Positions 21,966 through 30,722 of a stretch of 31,793 bases of DNA are shown piece by piece. The notes under the pieces are model-generated. The model ran no database searches. It saw only the letters and a program-made list of their open reading frames with translations, and was not told the DNA's origin. Source of the DNA: Verrucomicrobiota bacterium (GTDB lineage: Bacteria > Verrucomicrobiota > Verrucomicrobiia > Limisphaerales > JAEYXS01); contig JAEYXS010000058.1 in the NCBI GenBank assembly GCA_023431185.1, positions 1-31,793 on the forward strand, written 5' to 3'. The stretch's first letter is position 1. Each line of letters starts with the position of its first letter. Position numbers and translations under genes: made by a program.

Positions 21966-23375
21966 ATGAACATCGCCCTCCTAGGTCCCACAGGTGCCGG
22001 TAAAGGCACCCAGAGCACCGCGCTCGCCGGGGCGCTTGATCTCCAGCATTTCTCCACCGGCGACCTCTTCCGCGAACACGTCACCCGCCAGACCGCCCTC
22101 GGTCTGCTTGCCCGGAAATACATGGACGCCGGTGAGCTTGTCCCCGACGAAGTCGTCGAAGCCATGATCGAGGAACAGATCCGCAAATCGGAACCCGGCC
22201 GTGACCTGCTCTTTGACGGCTTCCCGCGCACCGAAGGCCAGGCCCATTTCCTCGACGAACTCTTCGCCTCGCTCAAGCGACGTCTGGATGCCGCCATCCT
22301 GCTTGATCTGCCTGAAGAGTTCATCATCCAGCGACTCACCGGCCGGCTGGTCTGCCAGCAATGCCACCAGCCCTATAACCCCAACTTGCGTCCACCCGCC
22401 CGTGCTGGCCGGTGCGACTTGTGCGATGGCGAACTCGCCCCCATCGCCCAGGATCATCCCGAGTTGGTCCATAGCCGCCTGCAAGCCTTCCGCCGGTCCT
22501 GCGCCCCCGTGCTGGACTACTACCGCCGCTCCGGCCGCCTGCACGTGATCGATGCCCGTGGCACCGTGGATGAAGTCCAGTTCGCCATCGATGAATCACT
22601 GAAGCGGCCCCAACCCAGCGAACTCGTTCCCCATGCTCCGGTCGCCTTGCTGCTGGGCACACACGAACCGGCCTTGTTGCCCCCCGCTCGCGCCATCGCT
22701 GGTCAGTTAAATCTGGTGCTGCTCGGCGGCCCCGGTTCCGGCAAAGGTACCCAGGCGGAATCGCTCAGCCGTGAATTCAAACTGCCCCACATCGCCACCG
22801 GCGACCTCTTCCGGGAAAACCTGAAGAACGACACCGACCTCGGCCGCCTCGCCAAAGGCTACATGAACCGCGGCGAACTCGTCCCGGACGAAGTGACCGA
22901 GGCCATGGTACGCGAACGCCTCGCCCGGCCTGATACCGCGCCCGGCTTCGTGCTGGATGGTTTCCCGCGTACCCTGCCGCAGGCGCTGGCCCTCGCGGAC
23001 ATCCTGCACCGTTTTCGCCGCCAGCTTACTGGCGTCATCTGTATCACCGTCTCCGATGAAGCCATTGTGCAACGCCTCTCCGGCCGCTGGATCTGCCGCG
23101 ACTGCCAGGCACCTTATCACCTTCAGTTCAAACCGCCCGCCAAAGCAGGGGTCTGCGACCTCTGCGGCAGCCCGCTCATCCAGCGCGATGACGACAACGC
23201 CACCACTGTCCGGTCCCGGCTGAAGACCTTTCACGCCCAGACCGAGCCGCTGATCGAGCACTACGCCAAGGCTGGCTTGCTGCACAAGGTACAAGGTGAG
23301 AACGCCGTGAAAGAAGTCACCAGCCAGGCCATAAGCATCATCCGCCAGCTCAATCAACCCGCCATCGCCCTCTGA
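21966..23375 (+). CDS. adk: Fused tandem adenylate kinase (two full domains)
   Basis: Adenylate kinase converts ATP + AMP to 2 ADP and back. Here two complete copies are joined in one 469-residue chain, whereas a normal enzyme has about 215. Domain 1 (about 1-213) has P-loop GPTGAGKG (7-14), DGFPRT and zinc-type lid cysteines C130, C133, C150 and C153. Domain 2 (about 248-460) has GGPGSGKG (254-261), DGFPRT and C377, C380, C397 and C400. Domain 2 keeps the Arg and Asp of the lid-closing stretch (R407, D409), while domain 1 has Ile160 and Gln162 at the matching places, so domain 1 may be less active. The gene is followed 20 nt later by a polyphosphate:AMP phosphotransferase, suggesting joint ATP regeneration from polyphosphate. 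Confidence 0.95.
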   Translation: MNIALLGPTGAGKGTQSTALAGALDLQHFSTGDLFREHVTRQTALGLLARKYMDAGELVPDEVVEAMIEEQIRKSEPGRDLLFDGFPRTEGQAHFLDELFASLKRRLDAAILLDLPEEFIIQRLTGRLVCQQCHQPYNPNLRPPARAGRCDLCDGELAPIAQDHPELVHSRLQAFRRSCAPVLDYYRRSGRLHVIDARGTVDEVQFAIDESLKRPQPSELVPHAPVALLLGTHEPALLPPARAIAGQLNLVLLGGPGSGKGTQAESLSREFKLPHIATGDLFRENLKNDTDLGRLAKGYMNRGELVPDEVTEAMVRERLARPDTAPGFVLDGFPRTLPQALALADILHRFRRQLTGVICITVSDEAIVQRLSGRWICRDCQAPYHLQFKPPAKAGVCDLCGSPLIQRDDDNATTVRSRLKTFHAQTEPLIEHYAKAGLLHKVQGENAVKEVTSQAISIIRQLNQPAIAL

Positions 23376-23395
23376 GATAAAACGAAGGAGACACT

Positions 23396-24892
23396 ATGTT
23401 TGAAGCCGCTGAACTCGGACGCAAGATTTCCAAAGTCACCTATGACCGCGAGCTGCCCAAGCTGCGCTCCGCCTTGCTGGAGGCACACTTCGCACTCAAG
23501 AATACGCGCCGTCAGGTCATCGTCATCATCTCGGGTGCCGATGGTGCTGGCAAAGGCGAGGCTGTCCATCGTCTGAACGAATGGCTCGACCCGCGCGGCG
23601 TGGACACGCATGCCTTCTGGCAGCCATCCGATGAAGAGCGCGAGCGCCCGCCCTACTGGCGTTTCTGGCGCGCCTTGCCTGCTCGTGGCCGCATCGGTAT
23701 CCTCTTTGGTTCCTGGTATTCCACCCCCATCATCCGCCGCGTCTATGGTGAGACCAAGAACGACCATCTGGATACCGAACTCGACCGCATCGCCTTCTTC
23801 GAGAAAATGCTCGCCGATGACGGTGCGGTGATCGTGAAACTCTGGTTTCATCTCGCCAAGGATGCCCAGCGCAAACGGCTCAAGAAACTGGAGAAGAACC
23901 CCCAGACCAGCAGCCGCGTGCAGCCCACCGACTGGAAGCACTTCGAGCTGTACGACAAGTTCCGCAAGATCTCCGAGCGCGCCATCCGCCGCACGGATGC
24001 CGGCCATGCGCCTTGGCATCTGGTGGAAGCCGAGGACCGCCGCTATCGCGAACTGACCGCCGGTCGTATCGTTCTCGCCGCCTTGCAAAAATGCCTGGAG
24101 CCTGTCGCCCCCAAGAAACCCGCGGCCCAGCCGGTAGCCAAGCCCGCCCGTCGTAGCCGCAGTACCTCGGCAGAAAACACCACCATCCTCGATCACGTGG
24201 ATCTCACTCTGAAGTTGAATGACAAGGAATACTCCGAGCAGCTCGAAAAATATCAGGGTAAACTCACCAAACTCGTCTGGGCCGCATGGCAGAAGAAAGT
24301 ATCCAGTGTCGCCCTCTTCGAAGGCTGGGATGCCGCCGGCAAAGGCAGCGCCATCCGCCGGGTGACCGAGGCCATGGACCCGCGCCTCTACCGCATCATC
24401 CCCATCGCCGCGCCTACGGATGAAGAACGCGCCCAGCATTATCTCTGGCGTTTCTGGCGGCACATGCCACGCGCCGGGGTCACCGCCATCTTTGACCGCT
24501 CCTGGTATGGCCGCGTCCTGGTGGAACGTGTGGAAGGCTTCGCTCAGCCGGAGGAATGGCAGCGCTCATTCCTCGAGATCAACGACTTCGAGGAACAGCT
24601 CGCCCGTCACGGCATCGCCCTCTCGAAATTCTGGATCCACATCAGCAAGGAAGAGCAGCTCCGTCGGTTCAAGCTGCGCGAGACGGTTTCCTTCAAGCGT
24701 TACAAGATCACCGAGGAAGACTGGCGCAACCGTGCGAAATGGGATGCCTACAAGGGTGCGATCAATGACATGGTCGCGCATACCAGCTCGGAGTTCTCCC
24801 CGTGGACCATCGTCTCCGGCAACGACAAGAAATACGCCCGGGTGCAGATCCTCCGCACCCTCTGCGATCACCTGGAAAAGGCCTTGGATTGA
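23396..24892 (+). CDS. pap: Polyphosphate:AMP phosphotransferase (two-domain PPK2)
   Basis: This enzyme is predicted to phosphorylate AMP to ADP with polyphosphate. The 498 residues and tandem PPK2 domains match the PAP type. Domain 1 (about 20-235) has P-loop GADGAGKG (47-54). Domain 2 (about 280-498) has GWDAAGKG (310-317) and the Walker B-like FDRSWYGR (366-373). At the matching place domain 1 reads LFGSWYST, without the Asp-Arg pair, so domain 2 is probably the catalytic one. An Ala/Pro/Lys-rich linker (about 237-260) joins the domains. AAGGAG lies 6 nt before the ATG. Together with the upstream adenylate kinase it would give AMP to ADP to ATP at the expense of polyphosphate. ADP phosphorylation by this protein cannot be excluded. 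Confidence 0.94.
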   Translation: MFEAAELGRKISKVTYDRELPKLRSALLEAHFALKNTRRQVIVIISGADGAGKGEAVHRLNEWLDPRGVDTHAFWQPSDEERERPPYWRFWRALPARGRIGILFGSWYSTPIIRRVYGETKNDHLDTELDRIAFFEKMLADDGAVIVKLWFHLAKDAQRKRLKKLEKNPQTSSRVQPTDWKHFELYDKFRKISERAIRRTDAGHAPWHLVEAEDRRYRELTAGRIVLAALQKCLEPVAPKKPAAQPVAKPARRSRSTSAENTTILDHVDLTLKLNDKEYSEQLEKYQGKLTKLVWAAWQKKVSSVALFEGWDAAGKGSAIRRVTEAMDPRLYRIIPIAAPTDEERAQHYLWRFWRHMPRAGVTAIFDRSWYGRVLVERVEGFAQPEEWQRSFLEINDFEEQLARHGIALSKFWIHISKEEQLRRFKLRETVSFKRYKITEEDWRNRAKWDAYKGAINDMVAHTSSEFSPWTIVSGNDKKYARVQILRTLCDHLEKALD

Positions 24893-24989
24893 GAAAAGGC
24901 CACGGCAAAGCTCGAAAATGCATTTGTGATGGGCGCGCTAAAACTCGCAGACCTAAATCTCAATTCTCACAAGCGGGTGCAAATGTTCT

Positions 24990-25014
24990 CCCTCTCCTCT
25001 CAATGAGGAGAGGG
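24990..25014. repeat. REP-like palindrome (CCCTCTCCTC)
   Basis: CCCTCTCCTC and GAGGAGAGGG form a perfect 10-bp stem with a 5-nt loop, followed by GCTGGGGTGAGGA. It lies between the convergent pap and channel genes. No T-tract follows in either direction, so it looks more like a REP element than a terminator. No second copy is in the window. Confidence 0.55.
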
Positions 25015-25074
25015 CTGGGGTGAGGAGTGAGAACGTCGACAGTGTCAACTAAACCAAGCAGAAAATCCATCATT

Positions 25075-26634
25075 CTACTTGTGGTTCCCGAGGCTGAAGA
25101 AATCTTTGATCCGCGCCAAAATATCGCCTTGGGCGTGCTGCACCCGCATCTGACGCGCCTCCGCATCCAGCCCTTCGCGTGCCGCTTCCAGCCCCACCTG
25201 ACGATGCGCCAGGATGTGTGATATCTGTTCGGCCAGCTCCGGCCGCTGATGCAATATTTCGTGGAAAGCTTCTTTGTCCAGCCGATAGCACTCCGAATCT
25301 TCCCGTGCGATGATGGTGGCCGAACGCTTCGCCCCGGTCATCAATGACATCTCTCCGAAGAAATCACCCTCGTGTAAAGTGGCGATGGCCCGCCGTGCCG
25401 CGCCATCCACCTGGATATTCACCTCTGCCGAACCTTTGGTCAGGATGTAGAGCCAGTGCGCCTCGCTGCCTTGTCGCGTGATCGCCTCGCCCTTGGTGAA
25501 AGGTGCCGTCCGCATGTGCTCGACCAGCGTGCGCTTCTCCGGATCGGTGAGATTGTGGAACAGTTCCACGCGATTGAGCGTCGCCAGCCGGTGGTTGATC
25601 TCCAGCTCGGACTTGAACACCTTGCGCGTCTGATTGTCTTCCGTGACGAAAACGCTCTGCGCCGGGATGGAGAGCGGGATGTTGGCCCGTTTGAGCGCGA
25701 AATAGATGCGCGTGCGGACCAGCGAATCCGTCGGGTCATCATTCGCCAGATCCGTCAACCAATAACGCACCGCATAGACCGCATAGCTGTCCTTGAACTC
25801 ATAAAAGATGCAGGTCAGTTTCGGTTCCGCTGCCACACCGGCGATCGGCTCCGCCAGCAACGCATCCAGAACCGTTTGCATCACTTCGGTCGGCGACGTC
25901 CGAAAATCCACATTGAAATAGACCCACCGGCGCAATTGCACCGCCTGGTCGGTCCGCCGTCCCAGCACCGTCACCTGCGCTTTCATCAGGACGCCATTCG
26001 GGATGATGACCGTTTCCCAGTTGCGCGTCTCGATGGCCGTATGCCGCCAGCGGATCTCTGTCACCCGGCCCACGTTCTGGTCCACCTTGATCCAGTCCCC
26101 CACCTGGATGGATTTGTCCGTCTGCAAGGCCAGCCCGCCCATGATATTGCCCAAGGTATCCTGCAACGAAAAACCGATGACCGCCGTCAATACCGCCGAT
26201 GTGGTGACCAGCCCGGAAATGCTCAATCCCGCCCGCGAAAGCAAGGTGAACCCCACTCCCAGATACCCCATCGCGATGAGCAGATCCCGCGCGATGCGGG
26301 GTGTGGAGATATGCAACAAACGCAGCAGCCCTTCAAACGTCAGCATGCCGATGAGATTGATCATCGCCGCCCCGCCCAGCATCAGCCCCGCCCAATACAA
26401 CGGATTCGCCGCCGGCGCCAGCTCCAGCGTGGCCACCACGACCGAACCCAGCAACAACACCAACGCCAGCGTGAACATCCAGAAGGTGCGTCGCACATGC
26501 GCCCGCTCATGCGGCAGATAAAGCCATAAAAGAAAGGTGGCGGCATAGACGGCGGCTGCCACCGACAGCACGTTTTCCTCCTTCACCAGTTCCTGCAGGC
26601 TGTTCCAGAACAGGGATAGATTGAACACAGGCAT
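25075..26634 (-). CDS. MscS-family channel with C-terminal cyclic-nucleotide-binding domain
   Basis: This is an inner-membrane channel of 519 residues. Four to five hydrophobic segments lie within residues 22-170. The MscS pore helix is around 140-170 (SAVLTAVIGFSLQDTLGNIMGGLALQ), followed by the beta domain with VGDWIKVDQNVGRVTEI and NWETVIIPNG. A Crp-like domain (about 358-475) has a phosphate-binding cassette FFGEMSLMTGAKRSAT (425-440), with Glu428 and Arg437 retained, so cAMP or cGMP binding is plausible. Such bacterial cyclic-nucleotide-gated MscS relatives are known, and at least some respond to the nucleotide more than to membrane tension. A nucleotide cyclase is encoded 5.3 kb away. 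No Shine-Dalgarno is seen at the ATG. Confidence 0.93.
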   Translation of the reverse strand: MPVFNLSLFWNSLQELVKEENVLSVAAAVYAATFLLWLYLPHERAHVRRTFWMFTLALVLLLGSVVVATLELAPAANPLYWAGLMLGGAAMINLIGMLTFEGLLRLLHISTPRIARDLLIAMGYLGVGFTLLSRAGLSISGLVTTSAVLTAVIGFSLQDTLGNIMGGLALQTDKSIQVGDWIKVDQNVGRVTEIRWRHTAIETRNWETVIIPNGVLMKAQVTVLGRRTDQAVQLRRWVYFNVDFRTSPTEVMQTVLDALLAEPIAGVAAEPKLTCIFYEFKDSYAVYAVRYWLTDLANDDPTDSLVRTRIYFALKRANIPLSIPAQSVFVTEDNQTRKVFKSELEINHRLATLNRVELFHNLTDPEKRTLVEHMRTAPFTKGEAITRQGSEAHWLYILTKGSAEVNIQVDGAARRAIATLHEGDFFGEMSLMTGAKRSATIIAREDSECYRLDKEAFHEILHQRPELAEQISHILAHRQVGLEAAREGLDAEARQMRVQHAQGDILARIKDFFSLGNHK

Positions 26635-26756
26635 GTTTATGAATCACAGTTCAACCCTCCGCCAGGTTGGACCTTTTCATGGATAACCTCCCTGCTGAAG
26701 TCGTCCCTGTCTGGCCGCCCTTTGCCCAATGATGACCACGTGTTGCAACGCGCCAG

Positions 26757-26793
26757 CAAAAAAGGCCCGCCCTCGGTTAATCGAGAGCGGGCC
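26757..26793 (-). terminator. Rho-independent terminator of the beta-propeller gene
   Basis: On the minus strand GGCCCGC-x-CTCG pairs with CGAG-x-GCGGGCC (11 bp and one mismatch, 6-nt loop) and is followed directly by six T residues. It begins about 20 nt after the stop of the gene at 26813. Confidence 0.92.
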
Positions 26794-26812
26794 ACGTAAA
26801 ACCGATCAGGCT

Positions 26813-28132
26813 CTAGCGCAACGAAGCCGTCTGCTTGCGCGGCGAGATGCACCACAGCCCCTTCCATGTGCGGAAGAAGATCTCGCCATCCGAGATGGCC
26901 AGCGTGGAATTCGAGTACTCGCCCACCGTGTTGACCGCTACCAGTTCAAACTTGGGATTCGCCTTTAGGATCACCACATCGCCCGATTGATTCGGCATGT
27001 AGATCTGGTCGCCCACCAGCAGCATGGACGCCCAGGTGCTCGCCTTGGCCCCAACGCCTTGTGCGCGCTCTTCCCACAGCACCTTGCCCGTCTTCAGATC
27101 CAGGCACGCGAAGAGGCTGCCCGAGTTGTGATAATAGATATGCCCGTCCTTGATGACCCCGGTGCCGATGCCACCTTTGTCCCGGACCGTGTGCCACAGG
27201 CGATGCGTCGCCGTCACATCCCCGCTGCCGCCGGGCTTCACCGCCAGCGAATTGCCGAAGAATCCGCCCATCGCCACCAGCACCCCGTCCCCGTAGATGA
27301 GCGAAGTATAGACCAGCGGATTCAACCCGTCGCAGTGCCAGAGTTCCTTGCCCGTCTTCGGATCGAACGCACGCACATGCTTCGGAAAACTCATCACCAG
27401 TTCCTCGCGCCCGTTCGCCTGGATTACGATCGGCGTGCTGAACGAACCTTCGATGCCGTCCTTCTTGCCCTTGAACCCGTCCGTGCGATCGCTGAAATCA
27501 AACGTCGGTTCCTGGAAACGCCACACATCTTTGCCTGTCTTCTTGTCCAAGGCCGCGAGGAAGGCACCCTTGCCCGGACCGTGGTAGATGAAGACCTGCT
27601 CACCATGCAGCACCGGTGAAGACGCATTGCCCCACTCATGCGCCTGCGCTCCCAGATCGCGCCGCCAGAGTTCCTTGCCATTCAGGTCGTAGCAGAACAC
27701 GCCCGCCGAGCCATGCGTCACGATGACCCGCTGGCCATCGACCACCGGCGAGGCCGCGCAGTAGGGGTTGTCGCGATGCGTCCGCTCCGCCTTGTCATAC
27801 ACCACCTCTTGCTGCCACAGCAGCTTGCCGTCGCGCTTGCTCAGGCACATCAGCGTCCGCTTCTTCTCGGCCTCGATCGCCTGCGTCAGAAAAATCTTCT
27901 CGCCCCAGATCACCGGTGTGGAGTTGCCCCGGTCCGGCAGATCGATGCGCCACTTCACATTCTCCGTGGCATTCCACCGCGTCGGCAGACCGGCCTCCTG
28001 CACGATGCTGGAACCGTCATTCAGGCCGCGCCAGGAGGGCCAGTTGGCCCCTTGCGCCGAGAACACGGCCAAAAGTGAACCCGCTGCGACGGCGCGCAGC
28101 AACGATATGGAAGAAAAAGCCGGGCTGAACAT
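26813..28132 (-). CDS. Secreted PQQ-like beta-propeller protein
   Basis: This is an exported protein of 439 residues built from repeated beta-propeller blades of the PQQ-binding-like/BamB type. Examples are GEKIFLTQAIE, CYDLNGKELWRRDLG, AALDKKTGKDVWRFQ, AFDPKTGKELWHCDG and CLDLKTGKVLWEE. A signal peptide covers about residues 1-28 (SLLRAVAAGSLLAVFSAQG), followed by the WPSWRG motif frequent in Verrucomicrobia and Planctomycetes. The ATG at 28132 was chosen because it starts the signal peptide; the frame stays open to 28228. The function is unknown, and members range from scaffold roles to quinoprotein enzymes. A terminator follows. No partner gene is adjacent. Confidence 0.9.
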   Translation of the reverse strand: MFSPAFSSISLLRAVAAGSLLAVFSAQGANWPSWRGLNDGSSIVQEAGLPTRWNATENVKWRIDLPDRGNSTPVIWGEKIFLTQAIEAEKKRTLMCLSKRDGKLLWQQEVVYDKAERTHRDNPYCAASPVVDGQRVIVTHGSAGVFCYDLNGKELWRRDLGAQAHEWGNASSPVLHGEQVFIYHGPGKGAFLAALDKKTGKDVWRFQEPTFDFSDRTDGFKGKKDGIEGSFSTPIVIQANGREELVMSFPKHVRAFDPKTGKELWHCDGLNPLVYTSLIYGDGVLVAMGGFFGNSLAVKPGGSGDVTATHRLWHTVRDKGGIGTGVIKDGHIYYHNSGSLFACLDLKTGKVLWEERAQGVGAKASTWASMLLVGDQIYMPNQSGDVVILKANPKFELVAVNTVGEYSNSTLAISDGEIFFRTWKGLWCISPRKQTASLR

Positions 28133-28263
28133 GGTGCTTACTATTACGCCAAACCGTTTGCCGTGCAAGTGGAAGCGGAAGCTGCCGTCGGATATTCCTT
28201 CAAAAATAACCAAGATTTGGCATTGCACTCTGGCGTTCCACCGTTATTTTTCCAGTCCTGTTT

Positions 28264-28337
28264 TGGCCGATGGTGTAAAGGTAGCACAGGTGACTTTGAC
28301 TCACCTAGTCATGGTTCGAATCCATGTCGGCCAGCCA
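28264..28337 (+). tRNA. tRNA-Gln (anticodon UUG)
   Basis: The cloverleaf can be drawn completely. The acceptor stem TGGCCGA (28264-28270) pairs with TCGGCCA (28327-28333). The D stem is GTGT/GCAC with an AAAGGTA loop. The anticodon stem GGTGA/TCACC holds loop CTTTGAC with anticodon TTG at 28296-28298. The T stem CATGG/CCATG has loop TTCGAAT. The discriminator base G (28334) is followed by an encoded CCA (28335-28337). A U1-A72 first pair and a UUG anticodon are typical of glutamine tRNA. It is divergent from the beta-propeller gene and 33 nt from the end of the next gene. Confidence 0.95.
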
Positions 28338-28370
28338 TTCCCCTCAACCATTCAAACCAGCAGACTTCTT

Positions 28371-30563
28371 TCAACGCTGGGAAGGCAACCATCTGCGTCC
28401 GCTCTGATAGGCGGCCAGTTGCGCCTCAAGACGGGCCACACCACGCTGATCCTTGGCCTGCAAAAACGCATCCCGGGTCTTCGTAACGGCTTCGATCGCT
28501 TCCGGAAACTTCCCGTTGGCCGCCAGGACACATGCCTGCAACTCACGCACCCGCAGCGGCGCTTCGGCCCCGTACAGGTTCAAAATTTCGTTCACAAGCC
28601 CCAAACTCTGCCGGGCATCGGCGGGGCTGATCTGGGGTTGCAGGACCAGCAGCCAGGCCAGAGATTCCTTGGGCAAGGCCCAATCCGTGGCCAGCTTGGC
28701 GGCGGTCTCAAAATCACTCCGCGCCCGCGCGATCTGCCCGGCCTCCTCATGGAACAGACCTGACTGGAACCATAGTTCGGCATTGTCCGGATGGTATTTC
28801 AGCCCGGTCTGGATCTGCACCATGGCTTCCTTCGGACGTCCGGAAACCGCCAGCAGCCGGATCAGATTCCGCCGCGGTTCCAGACTGGCCGGGTCTTTCG
28901 CCAAAGCATTTTGAAAGCTTTTCTCCGCTCCGGCCACATCCCGTTGCTCTGCCTGAATGCCCCCCAGATTGTTCCAGGCATTGCCATCCCGCGGATGTCT
29001 CTCGAGATGCTGGAGCAAGAGCGCCTTCGCCTCATCGTTGCGACCGACACGACGGAATGCCCGGGCCAGTTGAAACCCAACTCCATCCAGTTTGGGATTG
29101 AACTTCCGCGCGTTCTGCAACGCCTCGATGGCCAGCTCCGGCTGGTTCAGGTCCAGACACACCCGCCCGGCCTGCAAGTGCAGTTTGGCATCCGTGGGCG
29201 TGAGGATGATGGCTTTCGAGATCTCTTCCAGCGCCTCCTGTGGTTTCTTTTTCTCCAGCAGAGCTTCGCTCAGGACCAGGTGCGCGATCGCGTTGGACTG
29301 CGTCGTGCGGGTGGTCTGGCGGAAGAGTGTTTCCGTATCCCGCCATAACGGCAAGGTCGCCAGCGTCAGCACCATGCAGCCCATGGTAACGGCCACGGCC
29401 AGAATGCCCGCCTCTTTCCTCCGCGCCGCCGGATTACTGGCCGCCCACTCCGCCAAACTCCACACCCCCGCGATGATCAATCCCATCGTGCTGATATAAG
29501 TATAACGGTTGGCCAACGCCGCGCCACCTGCCTGGATCAAGCCGATCACCGGCAGCAACGTGACCAAAAACCACGCCCACGAAAACAACCACCAAGGTTG
29601 CGTCCGTCGGAAATGCCAGCAGGCGTACGACAGCCCGGCCACCGCCGCCAACGCCCCCAGTTCGATGCCCACCGGCCAGCGCCCTGGATGCGGATACAAC
29701 ACCGAGAGATTTAACGGCCAGATCAACAGACCGAGATAGCGGACATACGAGACCAGCGCATTTCCCACGCGATCGGCCAGGGTCGTGCTCGCCATCATCT
29801 GCAGCACCTCACCTTCATGCTGCATCTTGTAGGTGATGGCCGCCAGGAAGAGACTCAGGCAAAAGAACGGAATCTTCTCCACCACCCGCTGCCGGATAAC
29901 CGCCCAATCCGGCTGCCAACCCTCCGCCGAGATATCCACCCCCAACCGCTTGAACGGCCATCCATCCAGGATCAGCAAGACCGCCGGCAGCGTCACACTC
30001 ATCGGCTTCGCCATCACCGCCAGCGCAAATGCCCCCAGCGCCAGCAGATAATTCCCCTTCCCCGGCTGCCGGACATAGCGCGTATAAGCGTGCAGCGTCA
30101 GCAACCAGCACAGCGTGCACATCACATCCTTCCGCTCCGCCACCCAGGCCACCGACTCCACCCGCAAAGGGTGCCATGCAAATATCGCCGCCACCAGCAA
30201 AGCCCGGCCCGGCATGTGGAAAACCGCCAGCAACCAGGTGAACAGCAGCACCGCATTCAGTGCATGGATCAATATGTTCACCGCATGATGCGCCCCCGGA
30301 TTCATGCCGAAAAGCTCCACATCCAGCAGATGCGTCAACGTCGTCAGCGGATGCCACATGGACGCATGCGGTTCGGTGAATGCCCACTTCACCGTCTCCG
30401 CATTCAACCCCTGCTTCACGTGCTCATTCGCCGTGATATACTGGGAATCATCATACGTGAGGAACTCGAACCGCGTGGCCGGAGCGAATAGCAGCAACGT
30501 GAGCAGGAACAATCCGCCCGCACAAAGCCGCGTATTCTTTAGCCAGTCTGCCGATGGAATCAC
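28371..30563 (-). CDS. TMTC-like membrane glycosyltransferase-type protein with TPR repeats
   Basis: This 730-residue polytopic membrane protein resembles the bacterial relatives of TMTC/GT-C proteins. About residues 15-415 hold some ten hydrophobic helices. The first periplasmic loop carries YDDSQYI (residues 37-43), an acidic pair like the catalytic one of GT-C enzymes, and AWHPLRVESVAWVAERKDV is a family hallmark. Residues about 425-710 form tandem tetratricopeptide repeats (for example LVLSEALLEKKKPQEALEEISKAI and WNNLGGIQAEQRDVAGAEKSF). It may transfer a lipid-linked sugar to exported proteins, but no substrate can be read. The start is a GTG at 30563, with no nearby ATG alternative. Confidence 0.88.
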   Translation of the reverse strand: MIPSADWLKNTRLCAGGLFLLTLLLFAPATRFEFLTYDDSQYITANEHVKQGLNAETVKWAFTEPHASMWHPLTTLTHLLDVELFGMNPGAHHAVNILIHALNAVLLFTWLLAVFHMPGRALLVAAIFAWHPLRVESVAWVAERKDVMCTLCWLLTLHAYTRYVRQPGKGNYLLALGAFALAVMAKPMSVTLPAVLLILDGWPFKRLGVDISAEGWQPDWAVIRQRVVEKIPFFCLSLFLAAITYKMQHEGEVLQMMASTTLADRVGNALVSYVRYLGLLIWPLNLSVLYPHPGRWPVGIELGALAAVAGLSYACWHFRRTQPWWLFSWAWFLVTLLPVIGLIQAGGAALANRYTYISTMGLIIAGVWSLAEWAASNPAARRKEAGILAVAVTMGCMVLTLATLPLWRDTETLFRQTTRTTQSNAIAHLVLSEALLEKKKPQEALEEISKAIILTPTDAKLHLQAGRVCLDLNQPELAIEALQNARKFNPKLDGVGFQLARAFRRVGRNDEAKALLLQHLERHPRDGNAWNNLGGIQAEQRDVAGAEKSFQNALAKDPASLEPRRNLIRLLAVSGRPKEAMVQIQTGLKYHPDNAELWFQSGLFHEEAGQIARARSDFETAAKLATDWALPKESLAWLLVLQPQISPADARQSLGLVNEILNLYGAEAPLRVRELQACVLAANGKFPEAIEAVTKTRDAFLQAKDQRGVARLEAQLAAYQSGRRWLPSQR

Positions 30564-30722
30564 TGTGCTTCGGGATACTGGAACCGCCCCCCAAAGTCAA
30601 AGCGCGATGCGGACAGCCCCACACTTTTGCATTTGAGATTTGCCCCGGCTGCCTTCGTTCAGCTACAAGTCTGTGAACTCAACACCCGGACCATGCCGGT
30701 CCGTGGGCTGCTTATCGAATTT

